Shown in pieces: positions 1 to 8,373 of a stretch of DNA of 35,984 bases (position 1 is the stretch's first letter; every line of letters begins with the position of its first letter). A model generated the notes under the pieces. The model was not told the DNA's origin and ran no database searches. It worked only from the letters and a program-made list of their open reading frames with translations. Origin of the DNA: JBFLYC01 sp040756735 (GTDB lineage Bacteria; Bacillota; DSM-16504; Desulfitibacterales; Desulfitibacteraceae); contig JBFLYC010000034.1 of assembly GCA_040756735.1 (NCBI GenBank), forward strand, positions 1 through 35,984, in the 5' to 3' direction. A program made the position numbers and the translations under genes.

Positions 1-154
1 TTGGGTTTGACCTTGATGTGTTTACTAGGGTAGGTGGCCCTTAATTACCATAGGCTCTTCCCGAAAAAATTGACTGGGATAAATGTTAGTTCTTGTTGTG
101 TAAGGGTGCGAAAGATCAGTTATATACAAAAATATATACAAAAAAATAACGAAT

Positions 155-184
155 AATAAAAAAAGGCGCCTAGTGTCGAGCGCC
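155..184 (-). terminator. Intrinsic terminator of the VanW gene
   Basis: Read on the minus strand, a 5-bp all-GC stem (GGCGC at 180-184 pairing with GCGCC at 165-169) is followed by seven T residues. It lies just past the VanW stop codon and has the form of a Rho-independent terminator, though the stem is short. Confidence 0.65.
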
Positions 185-205
185 ACAATTTCTCCTTTTT
201 TAGGA

Positions 206-1531
206 CTACAATCTGCTCATTTTTATTATTGTAGTAGTTGGGAAATATTTGTCTGTAGATACTATGACCCTGTCTACCAACTCATCATCTACATATGTTT
301 CTTTAATCAATCTTGATGTATAGCCCGGCTGACCCTGGGTTACGACAATTTCCTTGCCCTTCTCAAGGGATTCATCATAGATGTAACTTGTCTTTGGCAA
401 AATAGTAGAGATTCTTTCCGATTTCAAAACAATTTTTTTGCCGGTACTGGTGCCGTGCAATTCCACTGTTAAATCATTTTTTCCTATTTCTGCATGGATG
501 TAAATATGAGCATCTGTACTGTTTCTAAACTTAAAATCAACGCTATTCCATGAAACTGTAGCATCTCGACTTAGAGGCACATAGGGTACAGTGAGACTGT
601 GATTTGCTCTTTCTACCACTTCAAGATCTGCTAACAATACTGCATTGTATAGTGTTGACGATACCTGACAGATGCCTCCGCCTACCCCACTGCTTATTTG
701 ATTGCCAATATATATAGGGGAAGTCTTGTATCCTTTCTCAATGGTTCTTGCACCTACAATTTCGTTAAATGAAAAAACCTCTCCCGGCGGCAGGACCGTG
801 CCATTTATAGCCTCCACTGCAATTCGCAGGTTACTTGTTCTGTTCACCAGATCCGGATTAAACTGTGTCGTAAAGTATGCTATCAGCTCATTTACCCCTT
901 TTGCTTTTAATTCCTGACTGGAGACTTCCGGCAATACTTCTCTAAATGGCATCATAAGCATGATGTGCTCATCACTAACACATTCTTCTTCAATTAAAAA
1001 GATTAGTCTTTCTATATCAAACTCTAATCCATTTATTCCTTCAATAATTTCAACTCTCCCATCAATATACTTAAACTCTGCGTCTTGAGGCTGCCTTAAT
1101 TCAATATTCTCAAGATTTTTTAGCTTACTAAAAAAAATATCTCTCTGGACTTTATATTTCAAGTTAAGGCTTTTGGAATTATTGTAAATACCAATATAGT
1201 TTTTTATTACATTAAGAAAACCTGCATTATAAATATTTAATACTTCCTGTTCAATCTCTTCTTTATTTGTAGTTACCCCAACTTCCCTTAAGTTGTATTC
1301 ATAATACTTATCATTGCAGCTTAATATCAAGTTTCTGTCTAATAAGGCATCCTCAAACCTGCTTAAAGTACCGGCAAGTTCACTTATTCTTATTCCTCCC
1401 ATGTTTTCATCTTGGATTACTAGATTGTAGGGTAAAAAATTGTTAGTAAAAATGCCTACTGTTGATAATATGATCAAACCCATATTTAATAACATAATAA
1501 AAATTTTTTGACTTCTAGTTAAAATATCCAA
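206..1531 (-). CDS. VanW family protein
   Basis: This is a 441-aa envelope protein. One membrane segment (about residues 9-30) precedes a putative peptidoglycan-binding-like region (about 40-200). The VanW domain follows at about 230-360, with the diagnostic FSFNEIVGARTIEKGY and GVGGGICQVSSTLYNA stretches. The last 65 residues resemble a short G5-like domain. VanW proteins occur in vancomycin clusters and widely in Firmicutes; their biochemical role is unknown, and nothing here suggests resistance because no other van gene is present. The start is TTG, with AGGGG 9 nt upstream. The gene is monocistronic, ends at a terminator, and has a hairpin in its leader. Confidence 0.88.
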   Translation of the reverse strand: MDILTRSQKIFIMLLNMGLIILSTVGIFTNNFLPYNLVIQDENMGGIRISELAGTLSRFEDALLDRNLILSCNDKYYEYNLREVGVTTNKEEIEQEVLNIYNAGFLNVIKNYIGIYNNSKSLNLKYKVQRDIFFSKLKNLENIELRQPQDAEFKYIDGRVEIIEGINGLEFDIERLIFLIEEECVSDEHIMLMMPFREVLPEVSSQELKAKGVNELIAYFTTQFNPDLVNRTSNLRIAVEAINGTVLPPGEVFSFNEIVGARTIEKGYKTSPIYIGNQISSGVGGGICQVSSTLYNAVLLADLEVVERANHSLTVPYVPLSRDATVSWNSVDFKFRNSTDAHIYIHAEIGKNDLTVELHGTSTGKKIVLKSERISTILPKTSYIYDESLEKGKEIVVTQGQPGYTSRLIKETYVDDELVDRVIVSTDKYFPTTTIIKMSRL

Positions 1532-1602
1532 ATTAGATGACCCCTGCCAAATAAAAATCTATTCTAAATATATTAGGTAGGGCCTCTACGTATGACCTGA
1601 GT

Positions 1603-1645
1603 TAACAAAAAACTAAGGCCAGTCCCTATATAGCTGAAACTGGCC
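1603..1645 (-). promoter_or_regulatory. Hairpin with U-tract in the VanW leader
   Basis: On the minus strand a 7-bp stem (ACTGGCC at 1639-1645 with GGCCAGT at 1617-1623, 15-nt loop) is followed by TTAGTTTTTTG. It looks like a terminator but lies upstream of the VanW gene on its own strand, so it may be an attenuator or the end of a short transcript. No riboswitch class is recognised. Confidence 0.45.
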
Positions 1646-1747
1646 AGTTGTTACACACACTTTAAATTGCACATGTATATAATGTTAATAATAATGCGAA
1701 AAAATCTGTTTTTATAAGAGCTATGTTCAGTCAGGGGGATGTGAATT

Positions 1748-2719
1748 GTGCTGCTTAAGATGATGTGGAAGCTTATGCCGAGCTTCATCAAACAGCCCTT
1801 ATACTTAGTTAAAGGTTATTTAGAGCGGGGAAAAGTAATCTATAGAGCTATAACACCATATAATTTAATAGAAGTTATCGATAAAAAGGGTATACGCTAT
1901 CTGGTGTTCAAAGACCCCAATCAGCCTATGTACAGGCAAAAACCAGAAGTCACCTATCAAAGCTATATGGTTCTCAACGACCCTTTAAATACAAATGCTA
2001 CTTTTGCAGATTATTTTCAATTGGTTTGGATTTTTAACCCCCAGATAACTACCGTCCTAATGATTGGCCTTGGTGGAGGTATAGTTCCCAAACGCTTCAT
2101 GAATGATTATCCGGAAATGCGGTTTACTTCAATTGAAATCGATTCTGAAGTAGTAAAGGTTGTTCATCAGTATTTTCATTTAAAACAAAGTTCTCGCCAT
2201 AGAATACTAGTAGGTGATGGCCGTAAATACATTCAAAGGTCCAAGGAATCCTTTGATTTACTATTATTAGATGCCTTTTTTGCAACTACTATACCCTATC
2301 ATCTTTTTACAATTGAATTCTATCAGGAGGTTTATGGGCGCTTAAATCCAAACGGTCTTGTAGGAATTAATATCTTCGGAGCCTTCACCGGACCTAACAG
2401 CTACCTTTTCAGGTCCCTGTATCAAACCTTGGCATTCGTATTCCCCAGGCTTTATCTTTTTGCTCCAAAAAAAGATACTCCAGAAGTAATGCAAAACATT
2501 TTCATCTTTGCCTTACAAGAAGACATGGAAATGACTCCTCAAGACATATTCAAACGTGCGCAGGTGCTCAGCCAGACTAAAGTATCTGTCCCAGGTTATG
2601 TAGAAACAGCCCAAAAGCTCTATCAAGAACCTATAGATATAACAGACGTTCCAATTTTAAGTGACCGGAACTCTCCTGCAAACGGGGAACTAAACCTTTA
2701 TTCCAAGGTAGTCATGTGA
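1748..2719 (+). CDS. Spermidine-synthase-like (aminopropyltransferase-fold) protein
   Basis: This 323-aa soluble protein has a Rossmann-type AdoMet fold of the spermidine synthase superfamily: a glycine-rich loop (MIGLGGGIVPKRF, about residue 113), an acidic strand end (SIEID) and VGDGRKYI followed by FDLLLLDAF. True spermidine synthases have a D-[ST]-x-D-P catalytic segment where this protein reads DAFFAT, so aminopropyl transfer is doubtful and an orphan AdoMet-binding role is possible. No AdoMet decarboxylase or arginine/ornithine decarboxylase lies nearby. The start is GTG with AGGGGG about 8 nt upstream. It is divergent from the VanW gene and convergent with the broken B3/4 gene. Confidence 0.75.
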   Translation: MLLKMMWKLMPSFIKQPLYLVKGYLERGKVIYRAITPYNLIEVIDKKGIRYLVFKDPNQPMYRQKPEVTYQSYMVLNDPLNTNATFADYFQLVWIFNPQITTVLMIGLGGGIVPKRFMNDYPEMRFTSIEIDSEVVKVVHQYFHLKQSSRHRILVGDGRKYIQRSKESFDLLLLDAFFATTIPYHLFTIEFYQEVYGRLNPNGLVGINIFGAFTGPNSYLFRSLYQTLAFVFPRLYLFAPKKDTPEVMQNIFIFALQEDMEMTPQDIFKRAQVLSQTKVSVPGYVETAQKLYQEPIDITDVPILSDRNSPANGELNLYSKVVM

Positions 2720-2784
2720 GGGGGAACATTATGACATATACAATATCGTGAGACATTGATTTACTACCTTTTGAATAAATAACA

Positions 2785-3489
2785 TCAATCCAACAGCATG
2801 GATTTATTATTTTTATCTACATATCCAACCTTCACCTGACAATTAAATAAATTTCTTAATGTTTGGGCAAGTTCATCTCTCGCTGCTATTACCGCCTCAT
2901 GGTTAACATTGATAAAACCATCTATGGGGAAAAATATGTTCACACTTTTTTCAGTAATCTTACCCTGCTCACTTTGCCGCCAGATCCATCTTCTTGTTTT
3001 CACATTATTTCCGCTGGTGTAAATCAATTCCCCAGGCTCCACGGTCTCGGGTTCTTCCATTCCAAAGGGAATGAATTTATCTCCATCAACAGTAAATCTA
3101 ACTTCAATTCCATCTTTAGCCTTGTCAATGTCATGAGCGCCTATGGGAAGTATGTATTTTAAAGACATGGCATTGGCTGCGTCAACAACATTATTGATGC
3201 TTGGAATCTGGCCGCCTTTTGAAACTCTGGTGGTTAATGCCTCTATTGAAGATGCAAATTTATTGGGGTTAAACCCCAGCTAAATAAATGCATTTCTATA
3301 GGGGAGAATCTTGGGGTGCTCTTTAATATTCATACCCTTAAACTCTTCTCTAACCTTTTTTATGCTGTTCTGCAACAATTCTTTTATATAGGTATTTCCT
3401 TCAGTGTTATCAATACCTTTAGCTACCACTACACCAAAAAATAAATTCTCAAATCTTTGAAAAACCTTTGCGTCAACTGAAAACCTCAT
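2785..3489 (-). pseudogene. B3/4-domain protein broken by one in-frame TAG
   Basis: The reading frame starts at ATG 3489 (AAAGGAG upstream) and runs 69 codons to a TAG at 3280-3282. It then continues in the same frame with no further stop for 164 codons to 2785, giving 234 positions, which is about the usual length of stand-alone B3/4 proteins. These resemble the B3/B4 tRNA-binding domain of phenylalanyl-tRNA synthetase beta chain and are thought to act in aminoacyl-tRNA quality control. Family hallmarks lie on both sides of the stop: VVVAKGIDN and EHPKILPYRNAF before, LGFNPNKFASSIEALTTRV, LPIGAHDID and RRWIWRQSE after. The TAG sits between NAFI and LGFNPNKF, where I would expect a charged residue. 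A recent nonsense mutation is the simplest reading. Confidence 0.8.
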
Positions 3490-3558
3490 AGCATACTCCT
3501 TTCATGGAATTACCTGCACTTACAGTTACACTTGCACTTACTCCATTTGATGTCCAGA

Positions 3559-3747
3559 CTAGTTTTCCGACTTACAAAGAGCATCTTCAGCAACCTTTTT
3601 TTCATGGGCGCTGCCGATGATTTCAGAGGATGCACGTAATAGGGCAAGATCACCATCACTCCATGAACCAATTCCAACAATGTTGTCAAAACCTATAAAA
3701 CCGCATAAATTCCCTTTGACATAAAGGGGTAACACCAGCAAATTGGT
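3559..3747 (-). pseudogene. GAF-domain sensor fragment
   Basis: About 62 codons resemble the second half of a GAF domain (LLVLPLYVKGNLCGFIGFDN), followed by a linker (AEDALCKSEN) of the kind that normally leads into a PAS or kinase/GGDEF module. A stop comes straight after the linker, and the upstream part runs into the amidohydrolase remnant. Both ends of the original signalling protein are therefore missing. No ribosome site is visible. Confidence 0.6.
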
Positions 3748-3750
3748 AAA

Positions 3751-4620
3751 TTAATTGAAAATCATATTTCGATTTCTACACATAAAAAAGAAACCCTTTA
3801 AAATTTTTTTTTTATAAAAACCTTTTTCAACATTTGAAAAGGCTGAAGGTATGTCTTGTTCAAGCTGTGCATGCTCGGATATATAAAGAGTCCCTTTTTG
3901 GCCCAGAACTATCCCATCTACCATGATCACCTGACCGCAGACAATAGTCATATAAGGCTTACCTTTTTCATAATCAACTACGGTAATATCTGCATCTGCC
4001 CCTTCTTCTAAATAACCTTTTTTTTCAAAGCCATATACTTGAGCAGGAACATAACACATCTTTTGAACCATTTCTTGCAGGGTAATGGCTCCGAACTTTA
4101 CCAGGAGATCTGAAATTATATTAGCACTCTGCTTTAATATTTCAAAGGCCTCGGCCAATTCAGTTTGAGGGTCTTTAACAAGACCCCGGCAATAACCGTT
4201 TATATGAGGTATGTAAAGCCTCTGGCCATCAGCTAGTTGTACGGATTCCTTAAAACCATTCAAATGGCTCCCGGTAGCCAGGGAACCACAATGGAAAGCT
4301 ACCCCAACTTTTTTTTCATTACAGCATTTTATAACATGGGCAGTGGTTTCTGGGGTTAGGGGGTAGTGTCCACCCATTATCTTAATTCCTACAGCCCCTT
4401 TTTTCAATGCATTATCTACAACCCGGCCTACTTCCCTTTTAGGAGCATCCACCGGCAGATTATATTCCGGCCTTACAGATTCCATGCAGCTTATGTTTAG
4501 ACCGGCTCCGAAGGTCATCATGTAATCAATTACACTTTCAATGGGACCGGCATAGTCAACGGCTGTCGCAACCCCCGCCTTTGCCATCATACGGTGGCCT
4601 TCTGGTCCTCCCAGGAGGCT
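3751..4620 (-). pseudogene. Amidohydrolase (dihydroorotase/aminoacylase-like) remnant
   Basis: Homology to the metal-dependent amidohydrolase superfamily begins without a start codon near 4620 (GGPEGHRMMAKAGVATAVDYAGP) and ends with a typical C-terminus (GYLEEGADADITVVDYEKGKPYMTIVCG), where metal-dependent hydrolases close the barrel with a small beta domain. The N-terminal HxH metal motif is absent. Between HINGYCRG and ITLQEMVQKM the spacing is far too short for a complete barrel, so a large internal segment has been deleted. The final 20 or so residues look like non-homologous read-through. I judge this non-functional. Confidence 0.7.
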
Positions 4621-4648
4621 TGAGATATAGTTTCATATAAACGTAGTT

Positions 4649-4978
4649 TTATTCTTTAAAGCTCATACTCGGGGTACTCTTTGACAACATTTTTAAAATT
4701 ATCAACGTAAAGAGGTCAATACTGAAACGAGTAATATCTAAGCTGTGGTGATAATGAAGATCAAAAAGAACTCGAACCAGGGTAGTGTTATCTCTGGGAA
4801 CGTACTTAGCAGGCAGTGATAATTTTTGAGAACTATGCTTATATATCAGCGGCTTAATATCAGCATATTCCTTATATACAAGGGGAACTATTTCAACATT
4901 TAGATCTTTTGATATCTGAACCGCCTGATTTACAGAATCCTCAGGTCCAACTACTCCAATTTTCATGTTCTTATTCAC
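4649..4978 (-). pseudogene. Remnant of a putative regulator with internal deletion
   Basis: The first 45 or so residues (MKIGVVGPEDSVNQAVQISKDL) look like the start of a Clostridia protein family I know only as putative regulators. This is joined directly to a later segment (AKYVPRDNTTLVRVLFDLHY...DITRFSID), leaving 109 aa in total. At the end the frame is poor, while another frame of the same strand reads VDNFKNVVKEYPEYEL before a stop near 4656. An internal deletion plus a frameshift would explain this. The family assignment rests on memory of similar sequences and is weak. Confidence 0.45.
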
Positions 4979-5203
4979 CAGCCTTTTATGCTTAATAATA
5001 AATACGTTAAAAAATGCAAAAATCCTTTTAAATCTCTATCAACTCCATAGAGGAACAAATAAAGTTAGGGTTTTAAAGCATATTAAATACTAAATTGTAA
5101 TAATCTAGGAGTATCTTTAGAATTTAATATTGCATTATGGCAAATCATACATTTATCATTAATTTAGGGAATTAAACGTACAAGAAAATAAAGGAGGGGT
5201 TTA

Positions 5204-6313
5204 ATGCATCAGGTAATAATTGTGGGAGCAGGGCCTGCCGGAGCTTATTTAGCCTATTTATTGGCTCGTGAAGGAATAGATGTTCTGCTGCTGGAAAAAG
5301 AATATTTGCCTCGTAATAAGTTATGCGGTGGAGGCATCTCGCCCAAGGTAATAAAATTATTGGATTTTGATTTAAATCCAGTCATAGAAAATACAATTTA
5401 TAAAATGATTATTACTCACAGGTTAGGTAAACCAATAAATGTTAATTCTGACCAGCCCATTGTTTATATGAGCAGTAGAGACCAATTGGACAATTATTTA
5501 GTAAACAAGGCAAAACATGCAGGTGCAACAGTTTTAGATGGACTAAGGGTAAAAAAAGTACAGTCAGTGGGAAAAGAAGTTTTTGTATATACAAATGAGA
5601 AAGTTTTTTCCGGAAGTATCTTAATAGGGGCCGATGGCGCCAACAGTATAGTTGCTCGTTCTTTTGGCCTGGCAAAGAACAGAATAAATACAGTAGCTTT
5701 TGAAAGCCACGTCCCATTATCTCAAGAAAAGACAGATGAATCCAGGTGTACTATTAGAGTAGACTATGGACTGGTGCCAAAAGGTTATGCATGGGTGTTT
5801 CCCAAATCCAATTATTTATCTGTAGGAGTGGGCAGCACCTCACCCAAGATAAAGGGACTAGATAGCTATCTAAATAAATGGATTCGGGCAGAAAACTTTG
5901 ATGTGCCTGCACTACCCCAAAAAAAAGGCTGGGTTATACCTCTAAACCCGCAGCCTAATGACCTGCATAATAACAATGTTATAGTAATTGGCGACGCTGG
6001 GGGGCTGGTTGATCCTGTTACTGGTGAAGGGATTTATGCTGCCATTTACAGCGCATGCCTGGCAGCCCAGGTGATAACTGAGCAGGTCAGACAAGCAAGG
6101 CCAGATTTGCAAAGGTATACCAACCTGATACTTGAAAAAATAAAACCGGAAATTACTAACGCTTTTCGCTTTGCTGGGTGGTTTTACCTGGCCTCTAACC
6201 TGTTCCACCGGTTTTTGGGCAGCCATCAAGAAACAGCGACCGGCATGATGCAAGTAATCTCCGGCAATTTGACCTATGCTCAGTTTTTTGCTACTCTACG
6301 CCCCAAAATGTAA
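5204..6313 (+). CDS. Geranylgeranyl reductase family FAD-dependent oxidoreductase
   Basis: This 369-aa flavoprotein has the N-terminal dinucleotide-binding motif IVGAGPAGAYLAYLLAREG (residues 6-24), a CGGGIS substrate-side motif near residue 47, LIGADGANS in the middle, and the FAD-contacting GDAGGLVDPVTGEGIYAAI near residue 262. The family reduces isoprenoid double bonds (ChlP, archaeal lipid reductases), but bacterial members are diverse and the substrate is not evident here. The start is ATG with an excellent AAAGGAGGGG site. It is monocistronic, with no pathway partner nearby: upstream lies the decayed block, and downstream an FtsW fragment converges. Confidence 0.85.
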   Translation: MHQVIIVGAGPAGAYLAYLLAREGIDVLLLEKEYLPRNKLCGGGISPKVIKLLDFDLNPVIENTIYKMIITHRLGKPINVNSDQPIVYMSSRDQLDNYLVNKAKHAGATVLDGLRVKKVQSVGKEVFVYTNEKVFSGSILIGADGANSIVARSFGLAKNRINTVAFESHVPLSQEKTDESRCTIRVDYGLVPKGYAWVFPKSNYLSVGVGSTSPKIKGLDSYLNKWIRAENFDVPALPQKKGWVIPLNPQPNDLHNNNVIVIGDAGGLVDPVTGEGIYAAIYSACLAAQVITEQVRQARPDLQRYTNLILEKIKPEITNAFRFAGWFYLASNLFHRFLGSHQETATGMMQVISGNLTYAQFFATLRPKM

Positions 6314-6335
6314 TATACTACTCCCCCCCTTTTTA

Positions 6336-6593
6336 CTACTTACATAAGGATTTTAGGGATGACAAGTTTTTTCTTCTATAAATACTGAGAATTATCCCCT
6401 TTGCAAATGCATTAATAGTGAGCTGCGAACCGCCGTAACTGATGAAAGGCAGCCCGACCTCACTGATAGGAGCAAGCCCTAAATTCATGGCCATGTTCCA
6501 CAAAAACTGAATAGCAAAAATAACCACAAACCCACTGATAAGGAGCCTGGCATAACTGTTTTTCACTGTAGCTGCAATCCCTGCATCGTTTTC
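6336..6593 (-). pseudogene. FtsW/RodA/SpoVE C-terminal fragment
   Basis: The open frame holds only the last 85 or so residues of a SEDS-family glycan polymerase. It has the near-invariant NMAMNLGLAPISEVGLPFISYGGSQL segment and the final membrane helix, ending in a basic tail. The other eight or so transmembrane helices are missing, and a stop lies just upstream of the homologous stretch. It abuts a decarboxylase-like start fragment, so it seems to have arisen by deletion. Confidence 0.75.
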
Positions 6594-6606
6594 TTAAAAC
6601 ATTTTC

Positions 6607-6675
6607 CTAATAAACATATAAAGGACTACCATACTTTTCTGCCAGATTAAAAATATCTTCATCTTTTATAAACAT
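6607..6675 (-). pseudogene. 5-prime stub of a LysA-like PLP decarboxylase gene
   Basis: A 22-codon frame starts at ATG 6675 behind a good TAGGAG site and overlaps the end of trmB. It reads MFIKDEDIFNLAEKYGSPLY before VY and a stop. AEKYGSPLYVY is the characteristic opening of diaminopimelate decarboxylase and related fold-III decarboxylases. The rest of the gene is gone, replaced by the FtsW fragment. The ATG overlaps the trmB end, so the two were probably once translationally coupled. Confidence 0.55.
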
Positions 6676-7388
6676 ACTCTCCTACATCCCTTAACTTTTT
6701 TCTTGGTAATTTCAATGAGTTTTATTTCGTTTTTCATGGATTCTTTAAACAGGTCTACAAGGTTTTTTTTCTGAGAGAACAAGCATGTAGAGTTTATGCT
6801 GTCTGTAATTTCCCCTGTCAATACATTTATGGTGTCTGAGATAAGACGTATTTGATTTAAATCTTTTTGACTGTGGTAAACTATCATATTATCTTGTATA
6901 AAAGGTGGATTCGTAATCAAAACTACTTTCAAACCCCTTTGTGCTGCTGCTGATAAATCAGGCAAAACAGCATCAAGTATCCAACCTGACACCGAGATGT
7001 AAATTCGTTCCTTTGCGCCGTTGATAATATTCTTAACCTTATTTATAATATGCTTCTGCCCCTTAATTGTTATATACGGTTCAGCTTCCTCCTTCCTAAC
7101 CGGCATGTTGTTTTCGAGGAAAGTCTTGATTTCCTGCAGTTCCCTTATTTTGTTCTCGCAAAATTCATCAATAGGAACAGGTGTATACCTGGTGGCGCTA
7201 TCCTCAATTACATTGGCTGCTCCTTTTTCGACAAGGTTGGCAAGAGCTGTGTAGGTGTTGGAACGGGAAATTCCAGACAGTTTGGCAACTTCGTACCCTG
7301 TCAACTCCCCCTCCGTTGACAAGAGCAAGTAGATTACAGCTTCCTGCCTTGTAAGCTGCAATTGTGTTAGGGCATGAATTAGGTCCAT
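6666..7388 (-). CDS. TrmB family transcriptional regulator
   Basis: This 240-aa regulator has an N-terminal winged helix-turn-helix (about residues 8-60, LTRQEAVIYLLLSTEGELTG) typical of TrmB proteins. A short coiled-coil linker (REL...FLENN) follows, then a PLD-like effector region (IKGQKHIINKVKNIINGAKERIYISV) as in the TrmB C-terminal domain, which often binds sugars. I chose ATG 7388 over the longer TTG 7457 frame. GAAGGTGG lies 8 nt upstream of it, and the longer version would run through the promoter and a 32-bp palindrome. Divergent pduL and the decarboxylase stub are the candidate targets, with autoregulation likely. Confidence 0.85.
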   Translation of the reverse strand: MDLIHALTQLQLTRQEAVIYLLLSTEGELTGYEVAKLSGISRSNTYTALANLVEKGAANVIEDSATRYTPVPIDEFCENKIRELQEIKTFLENNMPVRKEEAEPYITIKGQKHIINKVKNIINGAKERIYISVSGWILDAVLPDLSAAAQRGLKVVLITNPPFIQDNMIVYHSQKDLNQIRLISDTINVLTGEITDSINSTCLFSQKKNLVDLFKESMKNEIKLIEITKKKVKGCRRVCL

Positions 7389-7404
7389 TTTGCAATCCAC
7401 CTTC

Positions 7405-7436
7405 AACATAGTATTCCTATATAGGAACACTATGTT
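7405..7436. promoter_or_regulatory. 32-bp palindromic operator at trmB
   Basis: The two 16-nt halves are inverted repeats with a single mismatched pair (7413/7428). The centre is TTCCTATATAGGAA and the ends are AACATAGT and ACTATGTT. It overlaps the trmB -10 box and probable transcription start, which fits an autoregulatory operator. Confidence 0.75.
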
Positions 7437-7457
7437 ACAATAAGTTATCCTTGTCAA
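7429..7457 (-). promoter_or_regulatory. trmB sigma-A-type promoter
   Basis: On the minus strand TTGACA (7452-7457) is followed after exactly 17 nt by CATAGT (7429-7434). The -10 hexamer lies inside one arm of the palindrome, so a bound repressor would block it. Confidence 0.55.
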
Positions 7458-7521
7458 GTAGGAAAGAAAGTGCTTCCCAATAGAAATAATAGATTAACAA
7501 TAGATTAACATCTTTTAAATA

Positions 7522-7550
7522 TTGACAAAGCTAATGATACATATTAGCAT
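7522..7550 (+). promoter_or_regulatory. pduL promoter with inverted repeat in the spacer
   Basis: TTGACA (7522-7527) is separated by 17 nt from TAGCAT (7545-7550). The spacer holds GCTAAT-N7-ATTAGC (7530-7548), a possible operator unlike the trmB palindrome. The predicted 5-prime UTR of about 85 nt also carries distant AAATGGTT/AACCATTT arms. Confidence 0.5.
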
Positions 7551-7638
7551 TGTAGCCAAATGGTTATGCTTCATCCTACAAATAGCAAGGCCAAACCATT
7601 TAGGTTTAATTAACAAATATCAAAAAGGGAGATAGAAA

Positions 7639-8358
7639 ATGCAGATAACAGTAGGGGTTTCAGCCAGACATATTCATTTATCTACCAAGGATATGGAGGC
7701 ATTATTTGGCACAAGCTACAAATTAACTCCGGAGCGCTACTTATCTATAGCAACCCAGTATATTTGCAGGGAACGATTAACTATTATGGGTCCAAAGAGC
7801 AGTTTGGAGAATGTAGCAGTTATTGGACCACCCAGGGAACATACTCAAGTTGAAATATCCAAAACAGATGCAGTTAAATTAGGAGTTAATCCGCCTGTCA
7901 AGCTGTCGGGAGACTTAGAAGGCTCAGAAAGCATAACACTAATCGGGCCGGAAGGACAGCTCTTCTTACAAAGAGGATTAATAATTGCTAAAAGACACAT
8001 TCATATGACTGAACAGGATGCAGCAGATCTTGGGTTTAAGCATAAAGATTACGCTATGGTGATTGTTAAAGGTGATCGGAGTTTAGTATTTGATTATGTT
8101 GTAGTGAGGGTTGCTCCTGAGAATACCCATACAGAGATTCATCTGGATACCGATGAAGCCAATACTGCCAACATGAAGACAGGTGATACGGCAACACTTC
8201 TTCACGTAAATGATAAAAAGCTAAGGCTAGAGCAGATAATCGGTATGTTTGACGAACGACAATTAAGAGTTTTGGAGCAGTCTGTGGTTACTATCCTGGA
8301 AGATGAAAAAAAGAGGCTGTCCATGATGGAAGAAATGATTAAAATGTTAAGAAGCTAA
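7639..8358 (+). CDS. pduL: PduL-type phosphotransacylase
   Basis: This 239-aa protein belongs to the PduL phosphate propanoyltransferase family, which exchanges acyl-CoA and acyl-phosphate and works as a phosphotransacetylase in many Clostridia. The two diagnostic metal-binding motifs are present, SARHIHLS near residue 8 and KRHIHMT near 117, along with NTHTEIHLDTDEAN. The protein begins directly at the catalytic fold, so it lacks the N-terminal peptide that targets PduL to microcompartments, and it carries about 40 extra helical residues at the C-terminus. No shell-protein or acetate kinase gene is nearby. A cytosolic acetyl-phosphate role is the likely one. The ribosome site is AGGGAGAT. 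Confidence 0.92.
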   Translation: MQITVGVSARHIHLSTKDMEALFGTSYKLTPERYLSIATQYICRERLTIMGPKSSLENVAVIGPPREHTQVEISKTDAVKLGVNPPVKLSGDLEGSESITLIGPEGQLFLQRGLIIAKRHIHMTEQDAADLGFKHKDYAMVIVKGDRSLVFDYVVVRVAPENTHTEIHLDTDEANTANMKTGDTATLLHVNDKKLRLEQIIGMFDERQLRVLEQSVVTILEDEKKRLSMMEEMIKMLRS

Positions 8359-8373
8359 TGGAGCCATGGGGAG

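Noticed and set aside
206..1531. Vancomycin resistance locus
   Set aside because: VanW alone is common in Firmicutes; no vanHAX, vanRS or ligase gene is present.
3280..3282. Pyrrolysine or programmed read-through at the B3/4 amber codon
   Set aside because: No pyl genes or read-through signal are visible here and the family does not use pyrrolysine; a nonsense mutation is simpler. Kept only as a check.
6666..7457. Longer 263-aa version of TrmB starting at TTG 7457
   Set aside because: That TTG is part of the TTGACA -35 box and the added residues translate the operator; ATG 7388 has a proper ribosome site.
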